Shown in pieces: positions 43,071-52,345 of a stretch of DNA of 64,000 nucleotides. The notes beneath the pieces are model-generated. The model made no database searches and was not told the origin of the DNA. It worked only from the letters and a program-made list of their open reading frames with translations. Each line of letters opens with the position of its first letter. Within the stretch, counting starts at the first letter, position 1. The stretch comes from Paracholeplasma manati. GTDB lineage: Bacteria > Bacillota_I > Bacilli_A > Acholeplasmatales > UBA5453. The DNA lies in contig NZ_JAOVQM010000008.1 of the NCBI RefSeq assembly GCF_025742995.1, positions 1 to 64,000 of the forward strand. Direction: 5' to 3'. The position numbers were made by a program, and so were the translations under genes.

Positions 43071-46000
43071 TTAATCTACCAATAACGCTAATACAACAGA
43101 TCCATCTGGATTAACTACCCATAAGGATGAGGTCGCGATATTGTTCAAATTAGTGGTCCACCAAGCACTATCGGCTGGTACAGCACTGTTGGTTAATGCG
43201 AGTGCGTTTGAGTGTGGGGTATCGTTGGTGAAACTACCAAAGATACTGGATTGATCGAGTGGTGTCACTTGGTCACGGTTGTATCCAATCAAACCAGAAC
43301 GTTCATTATTAACGAATGTTACTTCGAAATAAGCGTCCATGAGATTGGCGGTACCTGGATAACGGTTATAACCGACGAATGCGGCTGCGACATTACCGTC
43401 CACAGTGGTGTCTAAAACCACGATACGTACACCTGAGAATACAGAGTCAGCGACGTTGGCGATATAGCCAACAAGAGCGGACGCTGCGACATCGGAGGTG
43501 TTCGCGCTGTTGGATTTAACGGTCACGTTTGAAATGAAGATATCATCGGCGATGACGTTTGCGCCACCATCGATTCTACCCACCAAACCACCCACGTTCA
43601 CTACATTATTGGTAACGTTGGTATTGATTACAGCGACATTGAAGATGTTGGATGATTTGGAGATTTGACCTACCAAGCCACCGACACCATTGGAGTCTGC
43701 GCCGGAAACACTGGAATTTTTAACCACGACGTTTTCAATCGTGGATCCATTGTTTTCAATTCTACCCACCAAGACACCTGCACGTGCAGTGGTCGCGATG
43801 GTGATATTGTCTAAAACAAGGTTCGTGATGGTTGCGCCATTGGCTCTAGGGAATACACCCGCATAACCCGTTAGTCCGGTCATGGAAAGGTTCGAAATGG
43901 TATAACCTTGACCATCGAATGAGCCTTTAAAGGAGGTATTCACATAAGTCCAAGTGAATGTAGCGAAATCCAAGTTGGTTGATAATACATAGGTATATGT
44001 GGATTCAACGGTTGCCATATAATGGAATTCTTCCACGGTATCGATTGAAATCGATGCTGGTGTGTTGAATGCACCGACCAAGTTGATATTTGCAGTAATT
44101 GGGGTATTAAAGTCAAAGGCGACCCCAGACAATTGCCATTCTTTGAAGGTGACTTCAGAGAAATAATGGGTTGGATTTTCAACTGGTGCGGAGACAAGTT
44201 CACCGTACAATACAGTGACTGCGTTACCGCCATTGAAGGTGACGGTTAATTCAACCGTTGACCATACTGCGACCAACTCAGTGTTGCCTAAAATTGGGGT
44301 TGAGAAATCAAATGGTTGTCCATTTATTGTCCAGCCTACCACTTCTTTTAACACGCCACCCATCATTTGATTTTCAACGATTGGTAGGGTTGCGAGTTGT
44401 CCATAATTCACTTCTTGCATCGGTACGGTTAAACCTTCTACGTTGGTGACGAATGTGACCTGTGATGCAGGGACAGTTTCGTATTTACCATAAAGCGTGA
44501 CCGCTTCCGATACGAGATAACCTTCTGGTAAAGCTTGAGATAATGCGATATCTAAGAACCAGCCAACAAATTGATAGCCACCGACTTCAGGAGCCATATG
44601 CATGAAGGCTGCGCCTTGACGGATTTGAATTTGTTGATTATCTAAGGTGATGTTATAGACCAATTCAACGGCCAACATCGGTGCACTATTTTCAATATAA
44701 TTGTCTAGTGCGAAAATGTTGTTTGCATCTAAAGTCCATAAATCACTATTGGTGAATACTGGTAAATTGGTGGTCCACCAAGCCAAGTCGGCTGGTACGG
44801 TTGTATTCACGAAAGCTTGGGCTTGAACGTTTTCAACTGAACCTGTTAAGACACCAAAAATAGTGGCTGTGTTTATTTTATCGGTTTCGTTATTGACTCT
44901 ACCAATCAAACCGGCTGATACTGCGGTTGGATGGGTAAAGTTGACTTCGACATAAGCGTTTTGAACGGTTGCGGAACCTGGTGCACGATTGTAACCAATG
45001 AGTGCGCCTGCCACTTGTGCGTCTACGGCTGTATCGATGATGATAATTCTATTGGCGGTAACGACGGATGCGACAGAGTCGCGGACATAACCAACGAGTG
45101 CTCCGGCAGCGATATCTAATGCGTCGATGACATTGGTTTTAACCAAGACACCACGGACATAAATATCGGATGCGATGAGGGCTGCACCGTCGACTCTACC
45201 GACCACACCACCGACGTTTTTAACACCAGTTGCGTTGACTTCGGAGTCTAATATAGTGACGTTGCTCATGGTGGTTTCTCTCGATACCAAGCCAATCACA
45301 CCACCCACACCATTGGAACTTGCACCGGTGACGGATGAGTTCATGATGACGATATTGGTGATGCTAGAGTTACCATTTTCAACACGACCTGCCAAGATAC
45401 CTGCGCGGTCAGCGGCGGTAACATGGATGTTATCTAAGACCAAATCTCTGACCATACCACCATTGATTCTAGCGAATAAACCACCATAATTGGTACCAGT
45501 CTTGGTCATGGTTAAGTTTGAAATGATGTGTCCATTGCCATAAAATTTGGCTTTAAATGACGTATTTCCATCGGCCCAAACAATACCGGTTAAATCGATA
45601 TCGGTCATGAGGGCGTAACTGGTGGTAATATCGGCTGCTGTGGTTGAGAAAATGGTAACGAATTGTGATACCGAGGTAATCTCTGTGACAGCTTCTCTTA
45701 GGATGAGATGGCTCACCATGTTTGAATCACCATTGAGGTCTACAAACACATGGATGTAGAGGAATGTACTGACATTTAAATCATCCAATACAACTGATTG
45801 TGCCGTAATGGTTTGTGAAACACCTGCCATGATAGCCGCTTTGGTTTCGGTTTCGTTATTGGATAACAAGTAATAAAGCGTACCCGATGGTTGAACCACT
45901 GTGATGGTAATATCGGATTGTTGTTCTAAATACCCTGCTGGTGTAGATACCACACTGCTGATTTCATTTGGTTCAGCGGCGGAGTAAATGTTGACATTTT

Positions 46001-47429
46001 GTGTCACGACTTTAACATCGGATGCGTTTGCACTGTTGGTGAATGTATAGGTAACCACATAATCACCAGGGACTGCTGTGTTCACTGGGTTATCAATCGA
46101 TAGTGTATAGTCGGTATCTTTAACCAATAATTGTTGTGCCCCAAAGTAGTTATATACTTCTGCGACAGCCACAGTAAAGGTTGAACCTTCTTCTAATGAT
46201 ACAGAAGCTTGAATGCCTGTGACTTCACCCAATTTGATGACTTCTTCAGGTCTTGGTAAAGCTTCAATTCGATTGACTATGAAGTTTGTGATATAGGCAG
46301 GTTCTCTCAAAGTGGTGGTGGTTGAACTACCACTACGAATGAACACGCTTTGGAATGGTGTAGTGCCTGTATAAGTGACTTTACCAGGGGTCAATGATAC
46401 GAGTTGTCCATCTTCATAATAGAAAGCTTCGATGGTTTTATTGATTAGATCAACTTCGACCCTGAGGGTGTACCATTGGTTGATGTTGATTTCAGTCTTC
46501 ATCAATGTACCATTATCGGTACGATAGAATAATGACGCACCATCTAGACCAAACGCGACGACTGGGCTAGATGATGAGGATTGAATGTTGATGGCTGAAG
46601 CGTTTGATGTTGAGGATTGAAGTAAATCCACTTCGAACACAAGTACATCATAGCTGTGAGCGATAGATCCTTCAATTTGAAGTTCGGTTAACGCTTCAAT
46701 CTTCAAGGCGTTAGACCCATTTGGAATGGCTGGGGTTAACGATGAGATGACGGTAAATAAGGAATTGCCTGCTTTACCCGATACTGGCGCCCATAAACCG
46801 GATTGTCCAATGATGTTACCCGCTGTATACGTCTTGAAATCTTCATTCAAGAGTGGTGGGGTATCTTCAATACTCGCAAGTTTTAGAACGGTCGCTGTAA
46901 AGACTTTTTCACGTGTAGCGCTACCTTTAGATAAGGTTGCGGTCAATGTGACGGTTTGATCCCCTTCTTCGAAGGTTGGCTGATTGATGACACCATTGTA
47001 TTGAATGAATAGTGGTTTATCAATGGACCAACTGATGGTAACACCATCTCGATTGGTAGGGAAAATCAATCTTGGGGATGCGGTGGTAAGACCGGTAAGG
47101 TTACCCAATGATAACCAGTCATAGACTTGGTCTACATAGGCTTGATCGGTCATTGACCATTTTGCATATAAGGTGATGTCGCTTTTCACGGTATCGGTTG
47201 CGAATACCCATGGGTTGGTCAAGGCTGCCTCCTTGAACCATCCCTCAAAAGCGTAACCACTTCTAACTGGTGCTGTTGGTGCTGTGATGGTTTTGCCACT
47301 TTCAACTGAAATGGCTTCTACAGCACTGCCTTGATTGGATTCGAATGTGACGGTGTACTTGGTAGTTGCACACGCCATTAAAATCAAACCAAGGGTCAAA
47401 ATCGCGATTAAACTGACGAATTTTTTCAT
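43071..47429 (-). CDS. 1452-residue surface lipoprotein with InlB-type and duplicated GLUG repeat regions
   Basis: A giant lipoprotein (LILMAC lipobox, Cys20). In order: an InlB/Listeria-Bacteroides repeat (25-92), an Ig-like domain (to about 190), a LamG-like jelly roll (about 200-385), further Ig-like sequence, a GLUG-repeat beta-helix region (about 595-870), three more InlB-type repeats (about 930-1115) and a second GLUG region (about 1130-1440). The two GLUG regions align closely along their length (for example GYNRAPGSA against GYNRYPGTA, and both end with PAD-AWWTTNL). It probably binds polysaccharide at the cell surface. GLUG beta-helices also occur in some lyases, so enzymatic action is possible. 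Confidence 0.82.
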   Translation of the reverse strand: MKKFVSLIAILTLGLILMACATTKYTVTFESNQGSAVEAISVESGKTITAPTAPVRSGYAFEGWFKEAALTNPWVFATDTVKSDITLYAKWSMTDQAYVDQVYDWLSLGNLTGLTTASPRLIFPTNRDGVTISWSIDKPLFIQYNGVINQPTFEEGDQTVTLTATLSKGSATREKVFTATVLKLASIEDTPPLLNEDFKTYTAGNIIGQSGLWAPVSGKAGNSLFTVISSLTPAIPNGSNALKIEALTELQIEGSIAHSYDVLVFEVDLLQSSTSNASAINIQSSSSSPVVAFGLDGASLFYRTDNGTLMKTEININQWYTLRVEVDLINKTIEAFYYEDGQLVSLTPGKVTYTGTTPFQSVFIRSGSSTTTTLREPAYITNFIVNRIEALPRPEEVIKLGEVTGIQASVSLEEGSTFTVAVAEVYNYFGAQQLLVKDTDYTLSIDNPVNTAVPGDYVVTYTFTNSANASDVKVVTQNVNIYSAAEPNEISSVVSTPAGYLEQQSDITITVVQPSGTLYYLLSNNETETKAAIMAGVSQTITAQSVVLDDLNVSTFLYIHVFVDLNGDSNMVSHLILREAVTEITSVSQFVTIFSTTAADITTSYALMTDIDLTGIVWADGNTSFKAKFYGNGHIISNLTMTKTGTNYGGLFARINGGMVRDLVLDNIHVTAADRAGILAGRVENGNSSITNIVIMNSSVTGASSNGVGGVIGLVSRETTMSNVTILDSEVNATGVKNVGGVVGRVDGAALIASDIYVRGVLVKTNVIDALDIAAGALVGYVRDSVASVVTANRIIIIDTAVDAQVAGALIGYNRAPGSATVQNAYVEVNFTHPTAVSAGLIGRVNNETDKINTATIFGVLTGSVENVQAQAFVNTTVPADLAWWTTNLPVFTNSDLWTLDANNIFALDNYIENSAPMLAVELVYNITLDNQQIQIRQGAAFMHMAPEVGGYQFVGWFLDIALSQALPEGYLVSEAVTLYGKYETVPASQVTFVTNVEGLTVPMQEVNYGQLATLPIVENQMMGGVLKEVVGWTINGQPFDFSTPILGNTELVAVWSTVELTVTFNGGNAVTVLYGELVSAPVENPTHYFSEVTFKEWQLSGVAFDFNTPITANINLVGAFNTPASISIDTVEEFHYMATVESTYTYVLSTNLDFATFTWTYVNTSFKGSFDGQGYTISNLSMTGLTGYAGVFPRANGATITNLVLDNITIATTARAGVLVGRIENNGSTIENVVVKNSSVSGADSNGVGGLVGQISKSSNIFNVAVINTNVTNNVVNVGGLVGRIDGGANVIADDIFISNVTVKSNSANTSDVAASALVGYIANVADSVFSGVRIVVLDTTVDGNVAAAFVGYNRYPGTANLMDAYFEVTFVNNERSGLIGYNRDQVTPLDQSSIFGSFTNDTPHSNALALTNSAVPADSAWWTTNLNNIATSSLWVVNPDGSVVLALLVD

Positions 47430-47443
47430 ATTTCCTCCCTTAA

Positions 47444-47908
47444 TTATCCTTTATAGTTATTGCAGGTGAAACCTTCTCTTGGGGCCACAACAAACAGTAA
47501 CTTCGCGGTTCTGGTTTGGCCATTCAATGTGAGTGTGACATCCAAAACCACCGGCCAGTTATCGTTTAAACCGACCAAATCTTGTCTTGAAATGCCTTGT
47601 TGATCTCTGGATTCAATCCAGCAGGTGCTCGGTCTGGTGACTTCACCTGTGTTGCTAATGATTTCTGGTAAACGGGATGTATAAGTGATGTTTACACCTT
47701 TATATGTGGTTGGTAAATTCAAACTACCATCTTCGGTAATCACCACTTTGGTTTTCGAAGCCATCCCTGATAAGTCTTCCGCTTCCATCAATAAGATATA
47801 GGTATCATCCACGACGACAGGGTCATCAATAGGGTTGTTATCATCTTGACAACCGACCAAAGCTAACCCAAATACCATAAGCATCAACATTAAAAATAAC
47901 TTTTTCAT
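47444..47908 (-). CDS. Small Ig-like lipoprotein
   Basis: A 154-residue lipoprotein (ALVGC lipobox, Cys20) with one immunoglobulin-like domain of the ‘atrophied bacterial Ig’ type, seen in the pattern LPTTYKGVNITYTSRLPEII and SNTGEVTRPS. A pair of Cys (STCWIE and FTCNNY) may form a disulfide. It sits between the 1452-residue protein and the alpha/alpha protein, 14 bp from the former. A carbohydrate-surface role is inferred from context. Confidence 0.75.
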   Translation of the reverse strand: MKKLFLMLMLMVFGLALVGCQDDNNPIDDPVVVDDTYILLMEAEDLSGMASKTKVVITEDGSLNLPTTYKGVNITYTSRLPEIISNTGEVTRPSTCWIESRDQQGISRQDLVGLNDNWPVVLDVTLTLNGQTRTAKLLFVVAPREGFTCNNYKG

Positions 47909-47921
47909 GTGGGTTAACCTC

Positions 47922-49688
47922 CTAATCGTAAATGGTCTTGGTGTAGACCATGTTTTGTGTATAACTTCTGTCTTCTACGACACCATCATTGGATAATAGA
48001 TAACCATGGATATAGCCACTATCGGCCAAATAGAATGGCATATCGTCTAACGAAATACCTCTAATGACTGCGTCTAAGGTGAGTAAAGCGAGGGTATCTG
48101 GTTGGTCGAGTCTTGAATACAACATGACTTCAGATTCTACGAAGAACCCTCGGTGGAATTTTTCGGTCACGATGTTGTTACCAATGGTTCTCGCAACCTC
48201 TAGGTAAGCTTTATTCTTGGTGTGGTCATAGAGTTCCACCATCGCCATCAATGCGAAAGGATCGTCAATCGATGTATCCACATCTAGGTTTGGATTGGCA
48301 CCACCAAGGCTACCGATATCACCTAAACCAAAGGTATACACAATGTCACGGAAGTAAGACCATAACAACGCTTGATTTTCTGCTTTCTCGGTTTGTAAAA
48401 TGGTTCTCAATATTGGTAATAGGTAACTGGTTGGCATATCGACATAATCGAGTCTCATGCGAGATGGTCCAAAGTACCCGACTTCAGGTACAATGTACCC
48501 ATAAGTCACAGTACCATCAATAAACATTGGAATGATTTTGTTTCTTCCATCGACACGGATATACGCGTATTTCAAATACCCTTCGATGTATTGTCTTGCC
48601 CAATCGACAAATTCAGATTGTCCGTATTTATCCGCGGCTTCTAATAACATCAAAATATTATCTACATAGACCGCTTGGGTGTTTTTCCAAGCGACATTCG
48701 CTTCTCTCGCAATTGGACCAAAATCTCTAAATTGACGAGCGACTCTATCGCCACAACCTGAGTTGGTGTACGCTGGGTCAGCGCATTCAATCGCGGATTT
48801 GGTGACTAAAGTTGATTTATATTGATATACCGTCATCCCCGTGGTCGGGTTGCTGGCGAGGTTATATTGACGCATCAAATACTTCGCCCAATCGGCTGGG
48901 ATTGGGTCACCCGTATGGTTGGATAAGGTAAATGCAGCGTACGCTAAATCCGTTGCGGAGTTGACAAATGGTAACAAACCTGGTGAATCGGCTGGAATGA
49001 TGGGGTTACCGTTGGTATCCATTTTGATGACATCTTCCGGAATGGTTTGACCAAAGACATTGACGTCATAAGCGGTCGAATAACTACCATGACGGTTCAT
49101 GTCTGTGGAATTCCAGTAAAAATGCGCTGTCCACATTTGTCTCATGAACTTGAGGGCGGCTTCTTCATTGACTTCCAACATGAGTTCATAATATGGCATC
49201 ATGTTTTTAAGTTCATGGGGTCCATTTGGACCTTCAAAACTCTGGACTTCTAGTGTATCTAGATTGATCGCACGGTGTCCACCCCATTGGAATAAGCCAT
49301 TTGGAGATTGGTAGTTGTCCATGAATTCATCTAAGATACTGACGGCTTCATTTTTATATTTGTCACTACCGGTCACGTTCGATAACGCAACCAAGGTTCT
49401 GAAAAAGTTTTGTTGATTGGCCAAATTGGCATACGGCACTTCGGCACGGTTTGGGAATGTCCAACGGGCAGGTTCACCAGTCAAGGTATTGATGGCGTCT
49501 GGCAATAAGTTGGTTTCTTCGTTGTATTCATGACCATACTTTAAGACATTTTCAACGTATTGAATCACAGCGTTTAAACGGGCATAATCGGCTTCGGTAT
49601 AAGGGATGGTTGGACCATTAGCGAATACTTTGCTGGAAACCATCAAACTTGAAATCATGATCAATAAAACCATCATTAATTTCTTCAT
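47922..49688 (-). CDS. Secreted alpha/alpha-barrel protein, candidate pectate lyase
   Basis: A 588-residue protein with a signal peptide (to about residue 23) and no lipobox. The rest is nearly all helical, as in (alpha/alpha) barrels. Segments such as GLFQWGGHRAINLDT (about 134-148), GPHELKNMMPYYELM (about 158-172) and WTAHFYWNSTDMNRHG recall secreted pectate-lyase-type proteins of this fold (PL2/PL10-like groups). I see no metal or Arg site that would settle the family. Its place beside a PL1 lyase and the ABC importer supports attack on polygalacturonate. A Cys pair (ECADPAYTNSGCG) may be a disulfide. Confidence 0.55.
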   Translation of the reverse strand: MKKLMMVLLIMISSLMVSSKVFANGPTIPYTEADYARLNAVIQYVENVLKYGHEYNEETNLLPDAINTLTGEPARWTFPNRAEVPYANLANQQNFFRTLVALSNVTGSDKYKNEAVSILDEFMDNYQSPNGLFQWGGHRAINLDTLEVQSFEGPNGPHELKNMMPYYELMLEVNEEAALKFMRQMWTAHFYWNSTDMNRHGSYSTAYDVNVFGQTIPEDVIKMDTNGNPIIPADSPGLLPFVNSATDLAYAAFTLSNHTGDPIPADWAKYLMRQYNLASNPTTGMTVYQYKSTLVTKSAIECADPAYTNSGCGDRVARQFRDFGPIAREANVAWKNTQAVYVDNILMLLEAADKYGQSEFVDWARQYIEGYLKYAYIRVDGRNKIIPMFIDGTVTYGYIVPEVGYFGPSRMRLDYVDMPTSYLLPILRTILQTEKAENQALLWSYFRDIVYTFGLGDIGSLGGANPNLDVDTSIDDPFALMAMVELYDHTKNKAYLEVARTIGNNIVTEKFHRGFFVESEVMLYSRLDQPDTLALLTLDAVIRGISLDDMPFYLADSGYIHGYLLSNDGVVEDRSYTQNMVYTKTIYD

Positions 49689-49691
49689 CGC

Positions 49692-50555
49692 TTACGCCCC
49701 CTTTCTTTCTACGATCACATCGTCAATGTATGCATAGGTGTTCGTATAATTTCTCGGCATGGTGACTCTAAAGACATTCGGTACGAGAATCGCACCGTCT
49801 GCTAATGCATTTACACGGTTTGAAATGTGGAAAGCCCCACTGTATAAAGCCGTGAATTGATCCCCTTGTTGTATGGACGCAGATACGACATTCGTTGAAG
49901 CGTCCCATTCAAATTTGAATGTATACCAGGTGTCTTTTTGGATTGTAATGTTGGTCGAATGGATGTCACCACCATCGGCTGTACCAGAGTAGTAAAAGAA
50001 CGGTCCGCCCACCTTGATTTGAACTTTTAAGTCTGAACCAATGATGGCTTGGATGGTATTCACCGCACCGGTAGATACTCCGAAGGATATCGAATCGGTT
50101 GGTTTATCCGAAGGTAACAGGATGGATGCGTAAGCTACCCCTTTACGATCTTGATCCAGGTTAAACTTGGTTGAGAAAATAAAGGTAGGGTTTGGTGCAG
50201 ACTGCGGATACATCGGTGCTTTTAAACCATCCGAAAATAGCTCAACATAGCGATTATCACCATTTTCGACAATGGTCGCTTTTACACCATCGGTTTTATA
50301 TTCTTCATTGCGATATAACAACCAGTTGCGTGGCATTTGATTGACACGATCGGTTTCAAATGTTTCTGAAATGGTGTATTCATCCGCAACCGGCGATATG
50401 AAATCCAAATCGTCTGATGGCACATAACACCCTTCGGCGAGTGGGGTATCCTTACAAATATAATCTTTTTCCGCTTCTGGTTCAGGTGTCTTTTGGACAC
50501 AACCAGATAGCACAATTAAAAGTGTGATCATGACCCCTAAAATGCTTTTTTTCAT
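49692..50555 (-). CDS. LamG-like domain lipoprotein
   Basis: A 287-residue lipoprotein (LSGC lipobox, Cys19). After a short linker with a CKDTPLAEGC Cys pair comes one jelly-roll (concanavalin/LamG-like) domain of about 200 residues, with the strand patterns FSTKFNLDQDRKG, WYTFKFEWDASTN and AYIDDVIVE. The same jelly-roll type is found inside the 1452-residue protein. It probably binds carbohydrate at the membrane surface. It lies between the ABC permease and alpha/alpha protein genes, within the operon. Confidence 0.75.
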   Translation of the reverse strand: MKKSILGVMITLLIVLSGCVQKTPEPEAEKDYICKDTPLAEGCYVPSDDLDFISPVADEYTISETFETDRVNQMPRNWLLYRNEEYKTDGVKATIVENGDNRYVELFSDGLKAPMYPQSAPNPTFIFSTKFNLDQDRKGVAYASILLPSDKPTDSISFGVSTGAVNTIQAIIGSDLKVQIKVGGPFFYYSGTADGGDIHSTNITIQKDTWYTFKFEWDASTNVVSASIQQGDQFTALYSGAFHISNRVNALADGAILVPNVFRVTMPRNYTNTYAYIDDVIVERKGA

Positions 50556-50564
50556 GTGAACCTC

Positions 50565-51449
50565 CTAACCCTTAATGGCTGAGTCTGCGTTGTTACCCAC
50601 AAAATATTTTTGTGCAACAAAGAAGACGATGATGAGGATCGATACCGACACAATCGAACGCGCATAGACATGGGCGTAGGTATTGGTGGAGTCTAACCCC
50701 AATAGTGGTAAGACTTTCGCTAGCGGGAACAACTCCGCGTTTGTAATGTAGATGAGTGGTCCTTGATAGTCGTTGAACTCAGCGATGAATAACAACAACG
50801 CGACAGTGATGACAATCGGTTTTAACACCGGCATCAACACGTACCATAGGACTTGCATTTTATTCGCACCATCCATATACGCGGCTTCATCTAAATCGCG
50901 AGGGATGGTTCTAAAAAATTGAATGAACATGAAAATTGAAAATGAATTCACCGCGAATACCGATCCAGCCCATAACGGTAAGAATGGCATGAATGGCAAT
51001 GGGCTATTTTCCCAAATGGTTGCGACAGAAGGGCTGGTCCAAAAGGCATACATCGGAATTCTAAAGATGGTATTTGGCATCAGTAGGGTTCCGATGACCA
51101 AAGCGAATACCAATTTTTTCCCTTTAAAATGCATACGGGTGAGTACATAAGCGGTTAAGAGTGTTGAAACAGTCCCGAATATCACATGCGGTAACACATA
51201 TTGCATCGTATTCCATACCGCTCTTAACAATGAATACCCTCTAGCACTACCCCAACCAGGGGCAGTTAAGGCTTCTTGCCAACCAATCCAGGTGAAATGG
51301 GTAGGCCAGAAAAAGAACGATTCGTTGGCACCTTCATTGAATGACGCGCCAATGATCCATAATAGCGGATACAACATCACAAACGCGAAAGCGAGGATGA
51401 TGGTGTATTTAATGATCGTAAAGATTCTCTTTTGAATGGTTTTGTTCAT
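50565..51449 (-). CDS. Carbohydrate ABC transporter permease (MalG type)
   Basis: A 294-residue permease with six membrane segments and the EAA loop EAAYMDGANKMQVLWYVLMP, which contacts the ATPase. It belongs to the carbohydrate-uptake-1 group. It pairs with the permease gene directly upstream. No ATP-binding gene lies in this operon, so a shared MsmX-like ATPase encoded elsewhere is expected, as for many Firmicute sugar importers. Confidence 0.93.
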   Translation of the reverse strand: MNKTIQKRIFTIIKYTIILAFAFVMLYPLLWIIGASFNEGANESFFFWPTHFTWIGWQEALTAPGWGSARGYSLLRAVWNTMQYVLPHVIFGTVSTLLTAYVLTRMHFKGKKLVFALVIGTLLMPNTIFRIPMYAFWTSPSVATIWENSPLPFMPFLPLWAGSVFAVNSFSIFMFIQFFRTIPRDLDEAAYMDGANKMQVLWYVLMPVLKPIVITVALLLFIAEFNDYQGPLIYITNAELFPLAKVLPLLGLDSTNTYAHVYARSIVSVSILIIVFFVAQKYFVGNNADSAIKG

Positions 51450-51461
51450 CTGTGTTCACCC

Positions 51462-52343
51462 CTAATCCTGATAGTGAACCCAGTACTTACTGGATCTAAA
51501 TATCATCACGGTGAATACCATGATGATGACGAACAATATCCAAGACATCGCACTACCGATGTTGAGGTCGCCACCTTTGAAGGCGATGTCATAAATGAGT
51601 TTATTCAATACGTTGGTTGAGTTTTCTGGTCCCCCATTGGTAATGAGCATTGGTCCATTGAACACTTGGAAGGTTTCTACCAGACGCATCACAGCGTTGA
51701 ATAGGATGATGGGGGTAATCATCGGTACAGTCACACTGAAGAACTGTCTGATCTTCCCAGCCCCATCGATGGTCGCTGCTTCATACAACGTTTCTGGCAC
51801 ATTCTTTAACGCATTTAAGAATATGAGCATTGTAGACCCGAATTGCCAGACACGGAGTAAGACAATCGAGGTCATCGCCCCAGCAGCGGTGCCTAAGAAA
51901 CTGATGGGTTGGAGTCCAATCAATTTTAGACCCGCATTGATTAAACCATTGTATTCAAAGATATAGCGCCATAGGATGATGATGGCAACATTCGCACCTA
52001 ACACGGTAGGCATATAAAAGGCGGTTCTAAAGAAGCCAATGCCTTTCATTTTTAATGCTAAAATGTACGCGACCAATAAGGATACGATCAAAATCAGTGG
52101 TACAGTCACGAACACATATATAAAGGTTACCTTCAATGCGTTCATGAATTCTGAACCCAAATAACTCGAAGAATCAAAGATGAGTTCAAAGTTTTTCAAC
52201 CCAACAAAGGTCGATACTCTACCTCTTTTTTCATACAAACTGAGTAAGAATGCGCTGATGAATGGGTAGAGTTTAAATAAGATAAATCCAATGAACCACG
52301 GCAACAACAGCACGTAGGGTACCCATTTCTTTTCGCCTACCAT
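51462..52343 (-). CDS. Carbohydrate ABC transporter permease (MalF type)
   Basis: A 293-residue six-TM permease. The EAA loop is EAATIDGAGKIRQFFSVTVP. The N-terminus PYVLLLPWFIGFILFKLYPF is typical of CUT1 permeases. It starts 2 bp after the binding-protein gene and ends 12 bp before the partner permease gene. Oligo-uronate transport is inferred from the PL1 lyase and other operon members. Confidence 0.93.
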   Translation of the reverse strand: MVGEKKWVPYVLLLPWFIGFILFKLYPFISAFLLSLYEKRGRVSTFVGLKNFELIFDSSSYLGSEFMNALKVTFIYVFVTVPLILIVSLLVAYILALKMKGIGFFRTAFYMPTVLGANVAIIILWRYIFEYNGLINAGLKLIGLQPISFLGTAAGAMTSIVLLRVWQFGSTMLIFLNALKNVPETLYEAATIDGAGKIRQFFSVTVPMITPIILFNAVMRLVETFQVFNGPMLITNGGPENSTNVLNKLIYDIAFKGGDLNIGSAMSWILFVIIMVFTVMIFRSSKYWVHYQD

Positions 52344-52345
52344 AA

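Noticed and set aside
43212-46959. Several plus-strand reading frames inside the 1452-residue gene
   Set aside because: They are antisense shadows of repeated, low-complexity coding sequence and have no ribosome-binding sites or family features.
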